Of a stretch of DNA of 64,000 bases, positions 28,168 through 39,357 are shown one piece after another. How positions within the stretch are numbered: the stretch's first letter is position 1; the number at the start of each line of letters is the position of its first letter. The position numbers were made by a program, and so were the translations under genes. The stretch is taken from contig NZ_JBNINT010000001.1 of NCBI RefSeq assembly GCF_050510895.1, positions 2,170,001 through 2,234,000 of the forward strand, read 5' to 3'. This DNA is from Pannonibacter phragmitetus_B (GTDB lineage Bacteria; Pseudomonadota; Alphaproteobacteria; Rhizobiales; Stappiaceae). A model generated the notes under the pieces. The model was not told where the DNA came from and ran no database searches. It saw only the letters and a program-made list of their open reading frames with translations.

Positions 28168-29895
28168 TCAGCGCGGCTCGCTCGCCAGGCCTTTCCAGAT
28201 TGCAACGCACATCAGCAACAGCAGCACGGTGAAGGGCAAGCCCGTCGAAATCACCATGGACTGCAAAGCAGACAGGCCGCTGGCAGAGAGCAGGAGAACG
28301 ATCGCAACGATCGCCTCGAACACACACCAGAATACGCGCTGCGGAACCGGAGCATCCACCTTGCCGCCTGAGGTGATCGTGTCGATGACCAGTGAGCCCG
28401 AGTCCGATGACGTCACGAAGAAGACAATCACCAGCACGATGCCGACGAAGGAGGTAATCTGAGCGAGCGGTAGTGCATCGAGCATCACAAACAGCTGCAG
28501 CGGCAGATCGGCGTCACGGGCGGCACTGTAACCGTCACGGACCAGCTGGCTGATTGCTGTGCCGCCGAAGATCGACATCCAGATCACGCAAACCAGCGAC
28601 GGGATCAGAAGAACGCTGATGATGAATTCACGCACGGTATGGCCACGCGAGACACGGGCAATGAACATGCCGACAAAGGGTGACCAGCTGATCCACCAGG
28701 CCCAATAGAACGAGGTCCAGCCCTGCATGAAGTTGACGTCACTACGCCCCACCGGGTTTGACAAGGCAGGCAGGTACTGAAGATAGGCCAGAAGAAATTT
28801 GCCCATGTCTGTCATCAGCAGCAGCGTCGGCCCGGCAAACAGAACGAACATCAAAAGCACGAATGCAAGAACCATGTTCAGCTCGGACAGGCGCTTCACA
28901 CCAGCCTCAAGCCCACGGATGACCGAGTAGAGCGCGATTGCCGTAATTCCGATGATCAGGATGACTTGCGAGGTCTCGTTGACAGGCATGCCAAACAGCT
29001 TGTTGAACCCGGCATTGGCCTGAACAGCTCCGAGACCAAGCGAAGTCGCCAGCCCGAACAGGGTCGCGAAGACGGCAAGAATATCAATGATGTGCCCCGG
29101 CCACCCCCAGACCCGCTCGCCGAAAATCGGATAGAAGGCAGAACGGATCGTCAGCGGCAAGCCCTTGTTATAGCTGAACAGCGCCAGGCTAAGCCCGACG
29201 ACTGCATAGATCGCCCAGGGATGAAGTGCCCAGTGGAAGATCGTGGCGGCCATGCCCAGCCGGATTGCTTCCTGCTCGTTCGCCGCAGCCCCAAGAGGAG
29301 ACCAGTCGGTGCGGACCCCATCGGCACCCGCCTGTATGCCGCCTGCAGACGAACCGAAGTGGCTCAGCGGTTCGCTGACACCATAGAACATCAGACCGAT
29401 GCCCATGCCGGCAGCAAAAAGCATCGAGAACCAGCTCACGTAGCCAAAATCCGGCACGGCACCAGCGCCGCCAAGCCGGACCTTACCGTATGGGCTGACC
29501 ACAAGAATGAGGCAAAGGATGACAAACACATCGGCCGCGCCGATGAAAAACCAGTCAAATCCCTTTGTCGCACCGGAAAACAGGGCGGAGAAAAGCTCTC
29601 CTGCAAGCGTTGGCAGCGCGAGGGTGAAAACGACAAAGGCGATGACGCAAAGAGCGGAAATGAGAAAGACGGGGTTGTGAACGCTATAACCCAAGGGTCC
29701 CAAACGCCCGTTTATATTGTCCTGCCCCGCCTCATAGCTGGTCTTTATTTCGTTTGTGGGCGGCTTCAAACCGCGCTGTTCCCCGGCTTTAGCGCCGTTT
29801 TCTGTCACATTGGTCAAGCTTTCGTCCTCCTGAAGTGGGCCAGAGCCTGCCTGAAGGGGAACCTCGCCGACGAACGCCGTCTTGTTTTCGAGCAT
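28168..29895 (-). CDS. BCCT family (betaine/carnitine/choline) transporter
   Basis: Inner-membrane secondary transporter with 12 hydrophobic segments, 575 residues from ATG 29895. The family signature GWTSFYWAWWISWSPFVGMF is intact, with glycine-rich AAGMGIGLMFYGVSEP earlier. BCCT carriers import trimethylammonium compounds; the betaine genes alongside suggest glycine betaine. The start is uncertain: a TTG at 29817 follows a strong AGGAGGA 8 bases upstream, whereas ATG 29895 has no clear site. The 549-residue form still contains all transmembrane segments. Confidence 0.93.
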   Translation of the reverse strand: MLENKTAFVGEVPLQAGSGPLQEDESLTNVTENGAKAGEQRGLKPPTNEIKTSYEAGQDNINGRLGPLGYSVHNPVFLISALCVIAFVVFTLALPTLAGELFSALFSGATKGFDWFFIGAADVFVILCLILVVSPYGKVRLGGAGAVPDFGYVSWFSMLFAAGMGIGLMFYGVSEPLSHFGSSAGGIQAGADGVRTDWSPLGAAANEQEAIRLGMAATIFHWALHPWAIYAVVGLSLALFSYNKGLPLTIRSAFYPIFGERVWGWPGHIIDILAVFATLFGLATSLGLGAVQANAGFNKLFGMPVNETSQVILIIGITAIALYSVIRGLEAGVKRLSELNMVLAFVLLMFVLFAGPTLLLMTDMGKFLLAYLQYLPALSNPVGRSDVNFMQGWTSFYWAWWISWSPFVGMFIARVSRGHTVREFIISVLLIPSLVCVIWMSIFGGTAISQLVRDGYSAARDADLPLQLFVMLDALPLAQITSFVGIVLVIVFFVTSSDSGSLVIDTITSGGKVDAPVPQRVFWCVFEAIVAIVLLLSASGLSALQSMVISTGLPFTVLLLLMCVAIWKGLASEPR

Positions 29896-30304
29896 GAAGT
29901 AAAGCGTACCCTTCAGCCGGGTCGCAAAGCGCCCGTCCGTGCAGGAAGGAGAGAGTCCTTCGGCTTTCATTTCCATGCAATTTGCGGCTGGCTCGAACGA
30001 AGCACGAGACAAGCAACTGGTACCGCCATCGTTATGTGTCGAAGCGCCGCGCCGCCGCAGAATGGGAACGACATTCCACCAGTAGCAATGCGTCCGCCCG
30101 AACACGCACCGGAACGTGTCCAGCCCTGCCAGCCTTTCAAGAAACGCAGGCCGCTGCGGCCTGGCGCAAAGCTGCTGGTCCTGCGTCGCAAATCTTCACG
30201 CCCGGAACAACCGCAGCCGCTACGGCTAACAAATAGGCCGGCGCCCGCTTTGTGACCTCCCCGGCCAATGCCCCTCTTCAGCGACCGCGAAAAGGAAATT
30301 GCCG
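29896..30304. other. Divergent spacer between BCCT and purU genes
   Basis: About 410 bases serving two divergent genes. A long minus-strand frame continues into it from the transporter but has no recognisable similarity. I see no small gene, RNA structure or clear promoter hexamers. AAAGGAAATTGCCG before ATG 30305 is the purU ribosome-binding site. Confidence 0.4.
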
Positions 30305-31189
30305 ATGTCCCAGCTTATCCTGACATTATCCTGCCCCGTACGGATCGGGGTTGTCGCGACGATCTCGTCCTTCCTGGCGAACGCGGGTTGCAACATCTAT
30401 GACAGTTCGCAGTTTACCGACGTGCAGAACAATCGCTTCTTCATGCGCCTCAGCTTCATCTCCGAGAAGGGCCGCACGCGCGAGGAGCTGGACACGGCAT
30501 TCCGAGCGGAGATAGCTGGATCGGACATCGTTCATTCCTTCCACGATCTCAGTGAGAAGATGAAAGTCGTCATCATGGTCAGCCGTTTCGGGCACTGCCT
30601 GAACGACCTGCTCTACCGCTGGCGGATCGGGGCATTGCCGATCGACATCGTGGCCGTCATCTCGAACCATATGGATTATCAGAAAGTGGTGGTGAACCAC
30701 GATATTCCGTTTCACTGCATCAAGGTGACCAAGGAAAACAAGGCTCAGGCCGAAGCCGAGCAGATGAAGATCGTCCGTGATACCGGTGCCGAGCTGGTGG
30801 TTCTCGCCCGTTACATGCAGGTGTTGTCAGACGAAATGTGCACCAAGATGTCCGGCCGGATCATCAACATCCATCACAGCTTCCTGCCCAGCTTCAAGGG
30901 CGCAAATCCCTACAAGCAGGCCTTCGACCGTGGCGTGAAACTGATCGGCGCGACCAGCCACTACGTGACTGCCGATCTGGATGAAGGCCCGATCATCGAG
31001 CAGGACACGGTGCGCGTGACCCATGCGCAAAGCGCCAACGACTATGTGAGCCTCGGGCGTGACGTCGAGAGCCAGGTTCTCGCCCGCGCGATCCACGCGC
31101 ATATCCACCATCGCGTCTTCATCAGCGGAGACAAGACCGTGGTGTTCCCTGCAAGCCCGAACGAATATGTATCGGAGCGCATGGGCTAA
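30305..31189 (+). CDS. purU: Formyltetrahydrofolate deformylase
   Basis: Hydrolyses 10-formyl-THF to formate and THF, 294 residues. The N-terminal ACT domain (LILTLSCPVRIGVVATISSFL, then NIYDSSQF) is followed by a formyltransferase-like catalytic domain with INIHHSFLPSFKGANPY and the Asp in DLDEGPIIEQD. The starting ATG at 30305 has AAGGAAA 8 bases ahead. With folD it provides an exit for one-carbon units produced by betaine breakdown, which regenerates free THF. Confidence 0.96.
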   Translation: MSQLILTLSCPVRIGVVATISSFLANAGCNIYDSSQFTDVQNNRFFMRLSFISEKGRTREELDTAFRAEIAGSDIVHSFHDLSEKMKVVIMVSRFGHCLNDLLYRWRIGALPIDIVAVISNHMDYQKVVVNHDIPFHCIKVTKENKAQAEAEQMKIVRDTGAELVVLARYMQVLSDEMCTKMSGRIINIHHSFLPSFKGANPYKQAFDRGVKLIGATSHYVTADLDEGPIIEQDTVRVTHAQSANDYVSLGRDVESQVLARAIHAHIHHRVFISGDKTVVFPASPNEYVSERMG

Positions 31190-31228
31190 TCACCCAGCCA
31201 TCTATCTTGTCACTGCCAAAATGAAAAA

Positions 31229-31262
31229 CGCCCTGCAGTTCCTTATGAGGAGCTGCAGGGCG
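31229..31262. terminator. Bidirectional hairpin between purU and clpA
   Basis: A 10-bp perfect stem CGCCCTGCAG/CTGCAGGGCG with a 14-base loop sits between convergent genes. A-rich sequence lies to its left (AAAAA at 31224-31228) and TTGTTTT to its right, so it can act in both directions. Confidence 0.75.
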
Positions 31263-31280
31263 CATTGTTTTAAGAGCCTG

Positions 31281-33713
<2,433 letters not shown>

Positions 33714-33726
33714 GTGTCTGGTTCCC

Positions 33727-34068
33727 TTACTTTTTCTCCATCACGCATTGCAGCGGATGTTGATGCTTGCGGGCGAAGTCCATGACCTGGGTCACCTTCG
33801 TCTCGGCCACCTCATAGGTGTATATTCCGCACTCCCCGACACCATGGTGGTGTACGTGGAGCATGATCCGTGTCGCTTCCTCCCTGTTCTTCTGGAAGAA
33901 GCGCTCGACCACATGAATGACGAACTCCATCGGGGTGTAGTCGTCATTCAGCAACAGCACCCTGTACAGATTGGGCCGTTTTGTGACCGTCTTCGTCTTT
34001 GTGACGACGACAGTCCCGGCATCTCCATCCTCATTCCGGCGCGATCCGCTTGCCATTCCCGTGCCCAT
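33727..34068 (-). CDS. clpS: ATP-dependent Clp protease adaptor ClpS
   Basis: N-end rule adaptor for ClpA, 113 residues from ATG 34068. The core is standard: YRVLLLNDDYTPMEFVIHVVERFF, then ATRIMLHVHHHGVGECGIYTYEVAETKV. Substrate-pocket residues (the NDDYTPMEFV loop, His in HVHHHG) are intact. The N-terminus is short and polar (SGSRRNEDGDAG). A longer frame from a TTG at 34116 has no family similarity. The operon continues into clpA. Confidence 0.95.
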   Translation of the reverse strand: MGTGMASGSRRNEDGDAGTVVVTKTKTVTKRPNLYRVLLLNDDYTPMEFVIHVVERFFQKNREEATRIMLHVHHHGVGECGIYTYEVAETKVTQVMDFARKHQHPLQCVMEKK

Positions 34069-34588
34069 CTTGTCTTTTCTGCCGCTCAACTCCTTGCGGA
34101 GGAGCGGGCTGCCCAACAGGCCGGTTCACGGCATTGTGAGCAGCTGTCATTCAATCCCAATGCAGCTCTCTGCAAACCCTGTTCCAAGGCCTGCCGGACC
34201 ATGATGTCCATCAGCCTACACCGGCGTATGTTACCACAGTCTCACCGCCACAACGGGCAGGAAGCCCTATGCCCCATACTAAAAGGACTCACGCAAAAGC
34301 CCAATAACTGACCTTGATCCTGACGCTGTTACAACGCCCGCGCAATGGCCTGTTTTGCAGATGGCGTCCGGCGCTGCCCTGTCAAGCCCTGCGGCCTGTT
34401 TCAGTCTTAACCAATGTAGGGACGGCATCGCATTATGGAAGAGGCAGCCTGCGCCAGGCTGAAGCGTGGCATGCGCGGAAACCACTGCACAAACCGGCAT
34501 GCGACCGGCGGAACATGCAGGGCACCTGCGCAAGGGACGGGCAAAAGGTGGCTGCGGCCACCACCCATCATGGTATTTTTTGCAATGC
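34069..34588. other. Intergenic region upstream of clpS
   Basis: About 520 bases between the clpS start and the phasin terminator. It must hold the clpSA promoter. Several long frames cross it on the plus strand but show no family similarity, no ribosome-binding site and no continuity with a real gene. I see no tRNA, riboswitch or repeat. Confidence 0.4.
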
Positions 34589-34621
34589 AAAAGGCCCAAC
34601 TGCGGGGCAGTCAGGCCTTTT
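34589..34621 (-). terminator. Intrinsic terminator of the phasin gene
   Basis: Outer stem AAAAGGCC/GGCCTTTT with an inner ACTGC/GCAGT pairing; on the minus strand the 3' arm ends in TTTT followed by GCATTGC. It lies 38 bases after the phasin stop codon. Confidence 0.7.
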
Positions 34622-34659
34622 CATTTTCAGAAGCACGACACCTCAAGGCGCCGGAAAGA

Positions 34660-34992
34660 TCACTTTCCGAACTTCGAGAGCATGCCTTCGTAAGGCTTGT
34701 ACAGATCCTTGGCCATGTCGGTGTACATTTCACCGATCTTGGTCATTTCGCTGACAACGCCTTCGTAGCTCGTCTTGAAAAACTCGCTCTGAGCTTCAAA
34801 AGCCTTGTCGAGGGACTTGGCGGACACGATCTTTTCCATCGCGGCAGAGCTGTCCTCGAAGGACTTCTTCTGGAAGTCAGCGATCTCGGCAGCAATCGCC
34901 TGCAGGGACTTGGTCACATTGCCAGCAGTCTGCATGGCCTGGTCCATGTTTTCCTTGCCCAGCTTCTGGATGTCTTCAAAGTTGTTCATCAT
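34660..34992 (-). CDS. Phasin family protein
   Basis: Polyhydroxyalkanoate granule-associated protein of 110 residues, almost entirely helical. The phasin_2-like pattern is clear: MNNFEDIQKLGKENMDQAM at the N-terminus, LQAIAAEIADFQKKSFEDS centrally, and a repeated aromatic/alanine heptad (KAFEAQSEFFKTSYEG). Phasins coat PHA granules and control their size. The start at 34992 or 34989 follows AGGGCAGGA; a longer frame covers promoter sequence. The gene has its own sigma-70-like promoter and terminator. PHA synthase genes are not in this window. Confidence 0.87.
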   Translation of the reverse strand: MMNNFEDIQKLGKENMDQAMQTAGNVTKSLQAIAAEIADFQKKSFEDSSAAMEKIVSAKSLDKAFEAQSEFFKTSYEGVVSEMTKIGEMYTDMAKDLYKPYEGMLSKFGK

Positions 34993-35058
34993 GTCCTGCC
35001 CTCGCTCGTGGATCCGCAATGGGAAATCTTGATCGGCGCGTCTCGCGTCGGGTTGCCT

Positions 35059-35106
35059 AATAATGACGCAATGCACAACGATGTCAACGTTCTTTTTGCA
35101 CCGCAA
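35059..35106 (-). promoter_or_regulatory. Promoter of the phasin gene with adjacent TTGC-N3-GCAA dyad
   Basis: On the minus strand, TTGACA (35087-35082) and ATTATT (35064-35059) are separated by exactly 17 bases, a near-consensus sigma-70 promoter 65 bases upstream of the phasin ATG. Just above the -35 box is TTGCGGTGCAA (35106-35096), a TTGC-N3-GCAA dyad resembling the TGC/GCA-type sites bound by PhaR repressors. The assignment to PhaR is inference. Confidence 0.5.
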
Positions 35107-35315
35107 TATAATGACCACTACGTACGCATACCGTTAGGGTTCACGAGCGATTAAAATTGACACGGCTTTACTCATTTGTAACCGCGTTTCGGGCAAGGTG
35201 GCTTCACGGGGAGCGTTGGGACGATTGCTCGCGTCATGCGCAGATGTTGCGTGACGGAGACCGATCCCTTCCGGCTTGGTTAAACCCAGAACGGGAAGTT
35301 GAGAGTTCGGTTAGT

Positions 35316-36958
35316 ATGCCTGATTTGCACGCAGCATCCTCTTTCATGAGATTTGCACGACGCGCCATTGGTGCAGTTGCCATTGCACTGAGCCTTTCGG
35401 TCAGTCCGGCCGCCGCCCAGCAGAGTTCAAAATATGCTGGGATCGTGGTCGACGTAAAAACCGGAAAGACGCTCTACTCCGCCTCTGCGGACGAGCTGCG
35501 CTTTCCTGCGTCGCTGACGAAGATCATGACGCTTTATATTGTGTTCGAGGAACTTGAGGCCGGCCGTCTGCGGATGGACACCCCCTCAAGGTTTCATCTT
35601 ATGCGGCAGCACGTCCGCCCTCAAAGCTTGGTCTGCGGCCCGGCTCCACGATTGAGGTCAAGGATGCCATCCTGGCGCTGGTGACCAAGTCGGCCAATGA
35701 CGTCGCGGCCGTTATCGCTGAGAACATCGGCGGCTCCGAGGCGCGCTTTGCGGATCGCATGACCCGGACTGCCCGCCAGATTGGCATGAGCAAGACCACC
35801 TTCAAGAATCCGCATGGCCTGCCGAATGCCGGTCAGCGCACAACGGCACGTGACATGGCGACGCTCGGCCGCGCCATTCAGGACCGTTTCCCTAAGCATT
35901 TCGAACTCTTCAAGACCCGTTCGTTCACCTACAAGGGCCGTACGCACGGCAATCACAACCGTCTTCTGGGCGCCGTTCCCGGCGTGAACGGCATCAAGAC
36001 CGGCTATATCAACGCCTCCGGCTTCAATCTGGTCACGTCTGTCGAACGCGATGGCCGTCAGATCGTCGCTGTCGTCATGGGCGGGACCACCGGCCGTTCG
36101 CGCGATGCGCAGATGGTGAAGCTGATCAACGAATATATGCCCAAGGCAAGCCGTGGCCCGCGCAGCGCGCCGCTGCTGGTTCACAATACATCTTCGGCAG
36201 TCGTTGCCGACGCCAAGCCGACCGCACCGATCCGGGTCAAGGCTCCGCTGCGCGCACCGGTGCCCAACAGCAAGCCCGAGACCGAACCGGCTGAGCTTCC
36301 GTTCGCAGTAGCTTCTGCAGCAGACGTTCCCGCGCCGGTTCCGGCGCCCGCGCCGCAGGCTCCGGTTCAGGCCGCTCAGGTTCAGGCTCCGGTCCCGGTT
36401 CCCTCTCCTGCGCCGGCGATGGCCACTGCCCGCGCCGTTGTTCAGGCACAGCAGGAAGTTCAGGTTGCTTCAGCTGACGGAAATGTCGCGCTGCCCTCTC
36501 CTGCTCCGGCCATCGTGGTCGAAACGTCCACGATCCGTCCTGGCGCAAACCTGCGCCCGGCGCCGCGCGTAGCTGCTGCCTTTGCCGTGATTGAATCCGC
36601 TCCGGTGGAGACAGTTCCGGCACCGGAAACCGTCTCGCACAAGCCTGCGCCCGCCGCTGCCAGCGAAAGCACCACGGTAACGGTTGCCACCAACAACACC
36701 GCGGATGCAGCTCCCGGCTGGCAGGTTCAGATCGGCGCTGCCGTATCGGAAACAGCGGCCATCGGCCTGCTGAAGAAGGCCAAGGCAGCAACGGGTTCGG
36801 CCCTGCGCAACCGTGATCCTTACACCGAGGAAGTGACAGCCAAAGGCCAGACCATGTACCGCGCACGCTTTGTCGGCTTCAACGACAAGAACCAGGCACA
36901 GGCTGCCTGCCAGTCGCTCAAGCGTGCGAAGTTCAATTGCTACACCATCTATCAGTAA
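35316..36958 (+). CDS. D-alanyl-D-alanine carboxypeptidase (DacF type) with SPOR domain, frame interrupted
   Basis: Penicillin-binding protein 5-like enzyme that trims peptidoglycan pentapeptides, about 547 residues. After a signal peptide (AIGAVAIALSLSVSPAAAQQ) come SxxK as PASLTKIM, SxN as TKSANDVAA and KTG as NGIKTGYINASG. A 160-residue Pro/Ala/Val linker leads to a C-terminal SPOR domain (GWQVQIGAAVSETAAIGLL to the end) that binds denuded septal glycan. One missing C (C5 at 35581-35585) restores MDTPLKVSSYAAARPPSKLG. The start may be 35316 or 35346; neither has a strong ribosome-binding site. A TATAAT lies at 35107 on this strand. Confidence 0.9.
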
Positions 36959-36973
36959 CTGCGTGGGGTGGGA

Positions 36974-37657
36974 TCAATGTCCTCTGAGAAGCTTGTCTTT
37001 AGCCTCGTTGAGTTTCGCAGCCAGGAAGCTCGTCCCGCCGTGGTCGGGATGGAGCCGCTTCATAAGCCGGCGGTGCGCAGCTCGGATTTCCGCTTCGCCG
37101 GCGCCGGGCGCAAGCCCCAGGATCTGGTAGGCCTCCTCATCTGTCATGGCGCCCGTGCCCGCCGTGCCGCGATGCCGGTTTGCGGCGTCCGCCTCGAAGT
37201 GTACACGCCAGCCGGGCACCCGGCCGTCGAGGTAAGCTTCAAATAATCTTCGGCTGGCGGGATCTGCCGCCAGCTCTGCCCACAGGTCCCTGAGCTCGCC
37301 AGACTGAAGCGAGTTCAGGGGGCGGCCCGCGAAACGCCCGGCCTTCACCGCTCCCCGCACCTCCCCGCTCTGCCCGTCCCGCTCCATGAAAAGCCATGGC
37401 GTTTCTTGCCGCCCTATGCGCAGGCGCCCCTTCTGCCAGGGCAAGGCCCAGCCGAGCAGAGGCGCGCCCAGGCTGGCGGCAAGGGCAGCCAGACCAATCC
37501 TCCCCGTCACCGCAAGAACAACTGCAATAGCAAGCAGGGCTATGCCGCCCAGAGCGCGGGTTCTGCGCGCCAGAAGCTTCGGCGAGGCTGATGTGAAGGA
37601 TTTTCCGGCCAGCAGGAAAACAGCAAGAAGCAAAAGGCCAAGCAGCAGATACGGCAT
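36974..37657 (-). CDS. Membrane-anchored DnaJ-domain protein
   Basis: A 227-residue type III J-protein. Two hydrophobic segments at the N-terminus (LLLGLLLLAVFLLAGK and LGGIALLAIAVVLAVTGRIGLAAL) anchor it; the C-terminal J-domain has AYQILGLAPGAGEAEIRAAHRRLMKRLHPDHGG with the HPD motif that stimulates Hsp70. The layout matches alphaproteobacterial DnaJ-like membrane proteins related to mitochondrial Tim14. It ends 15 bases from the convergent carboxypeptidase gene. Confidence 0.87.
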   Translation of the reverse strand: MPYLLLGLLLLAVFLLAGKSFTSASPKLLARRTRALGGIALLAIAVVLAVTGRIGLAALAASLGAPLLGWALPWQKGRLRIGRQETPWLFMERDGQSGEVRGAVKAGRFAGRPLNSLQSGELRDLWAELAADPASRRLFEAYLDGRVPGWRVHFEADAANRHRGTAGTGAMTDEEAYQILGLAPGAGEAEIRAAHRRLMKRLHPDHGGTSFLAAKLNEAKDKLLRGH

Positions 37658-37767
37658 AAAGGGATCCCGGGTGCATCACTGCCGGACTATCCGGCCCTGC
37701 CCCATCCTGCAAGACCCGCAGCAGCCTGCGCAAGTGCAGGGCCGATAGACCCGCCCGCCGCAATGAC

Positions 37768-38202
37768 CTAGAGAAGGCCGAGTTCGGCCAGTTCCCGGCG
37801 CATTTCCTCGGGCATGTCTCCACCCGTGCGGGTGCCCTTGATGTCGGCGGGAGCCTCGTTGTCCTTGAGATAACGCCAGCCCTGGAACGGGCGGCGGGGC
37901 TGCATCTGTGTCAGAATCAGCCGCGGCTCCAGCACCAGATCGCACCGTTTGACGCCAGCATCGTCCGTGAAGGAGCGGATGCCGGTCAGAATCTGACGCA
38001 CCTGGATGAAGCCCTTGATCACCCAGTAGAGAGAACCGCCGTCCAGCAGCTCATCCTTCCGGGTCGGAATCATCCGCGTCGTATGGGTCTGCTCAGCAGG
38101 CAGCCCTGCTGCACGCAGCTGATCCATGCGGAAATCGATCCACGCCTGAAGGTCCTCGACGCTGTCCGCGCCGACACAGAGCTTTACCAGATGAAGTGCC
38201 AT
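37768..38202 (-). CDS. DUF1489 family protein
   Basis: A 144-residue protein with the DUF1489 pattern found across Alphaproteobacteria: MALHLVKLCVGADSVEDL at the start, TTRMIPTRKDELLDGGSLYWVIKG, then LVLEPRLILTQMQPRRPFQGWRYL. No catalytic motif or membrane segment is visible and the function is unknown. It lies 110 bases upstream of the J-domain gene on the same strand. Confidence 0.87.
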   Translation of the reverse strand: MALHLVKLCVGADSVEDLQAWIDFRMDQLRAAGLPAEQTHTTRMIPTRKDELLDGGSLYWVIKGFIQVRQILTGIRSFTDDAGVKRCDLVLEPRLILTQMQPRRPFQGWRYLKDNEAPADIKGTRTGGDMPEEMRRELAELGLL

Positions 38203-38355
38203 GCCTCGTGCCTATCAGAGCCCCCCGTCCCCGGTAAAGAGGCAAAGAAACCAGCACCCGGCAGCAGGGCCGCAAGAGGCTGTCAAAAAGGAGCTTTTGC
38301 ACAGGCAGGATGAACAGGCTTGCCTTACCCCGGCGAAGCAGCTTCACTGGTCCAC

Positions 38356-39273
38356 ATGGATGTGTTCCTTACCGGTGCCACCGGCCTCATCGGCAGCGCG
38401 ATCCTGCGGCGTCTCCGCCAGGACGGGAGACGTGTTGCGGCGCTTGCGCGTTCCAGCGCCAGCGCTGAAGAAATCGACAGCCTCGGCGCGATTCCCGTGC
38501 CGGGCGACCTGGAAGAACCGGAAACGTGGATTCACAGCGCCTTGTCCTGCAAGGGCATCATTCACGCGGCTGGTGGCCCTGCGCCTGCGGAACGGCACTT
38601 TGCTGCGGTCATGCGGCAGACATGCCTGCAGGCCGAGGCACCGCCGCGGCTGGTCTATACCGGTGGGATCTGGCTCTTTCCGCCATCAGGTGACGTGGTG
38701 CTGAGCGAAAGCACCGCCTTTGAACCTCTGCCCGCTTTCAGCCATTTGGCCGAGATCATCCGGTCCTTGCAGAATGTGCAGCGCATGGGTGTTGCCGTCA
38801 TTCATCCAGCGCTCGTCTGCGGCCCCGATGCGGGGCCTTTGGCGGAGATGGCAGCGGCAGCCTGCAGCGGAGAACCATTCCGCACGAAAGCAACGGAAGA
38901 CACGCTCTGGCCGCTTGTGGATGCGGATGATCTGGCGGAGCTCTATCTGCTGGCACTCGATTCAACCCAGTTCCGCCTCAGCCTGTTCGGCGCGGGCATC
39001 GGCTCGGCCCGGGTTGGCGAGATTGCCTCACTGGTAGGTGAAGCTTGCGGAGCACCGGTGACGCTTGAGCCGCTGAACGGGACTGCGGATGACCCGCGGC
39101 TCGACTGGCAGGCAGGCTATGGCCGTTCCCAGACCGTTTCACCTGCAAGGGCTGTCAAGATGCTGGGCTGGGCCCCAAAGCGCACCAGCCTTGAGAGCCT
39201 TGTCGGCATTGCCGCCGGTCCTCTGCCCTCCCCGCTGGCGAAACGGGAGACGCCCGGCCAGACGACGGCATGA
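38356..39273 (+). CDS. NAD-dependent epimerase/dehydratase family protein
   Basis: An extended short-chain dehydrogenase of 305 residues. The Rossmann motif is VFLTGATGLIGSAILRRL (GxxGxxG), followed by ALARSSASAEEI and GIIHAAGGPAP. The usual YxxxK catalytic pair is not clear: the stretch near FSHLAEIIRSLQ has no tyrosine, so catalysis may be lost or atypical. The start at ATG 38356 precedes the Rossmann fold by one residue. The substrate is unknown. Confidence 0.83.
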   Translation: MDVFLTGATGLIGSAILRRLRQDGRRVAALARSSASAEEIDSLGAIPVPGDLEEPETWIHSALSCKGIIHAAGGPAPAERHFAAVMRQTCLQAEAPPRLVYTGGIWLFPPSGDVVLSESTAFEPLPAFSHLAEIIRSLQNVQRMGVAVIHPALVCGPDAGPLAEMAAAACSGEPFRTKATEDTLWPLVDADDLAELYLLALDSTQFRLSLFGAGIGSARVGEIASLVGEACGAPVTLEPLNGTADDPRLDWQAGYGRSQTVSPARAVKMLGWAPKRTSLESLVGIAAGPLPSPLAKRETPGQTTA

Positions 39274-39307
39274 CGACAGAGCACATTGAAGAACCCTGGT
39301 GCACATG

Positions 39308-39339
39308 AAAAAAGGCGCGGTGTTGAGCCGCGCCTTTTT
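39308..39339. terminator. Bidirectional intrinsic terminator
   Basis: AAAAAAGGCGCGG pairs with CCGCGCCTTTTT around a 7-base loop. It separates the epimerase gene from the small minus-strand gene at 39358, and has the T-run for both strands. Confidence 0.85.
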
Positions 39340-39357
39340 CCTGGACATCTGGGGCTG

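Noticed and set aside
34117..34659. Possible small gene or RNA between clpS and the phasin terminator
   Set aside because: Frames crossing it lack ribosome-binding sites and similarity. No conserved RNA fold is visible.
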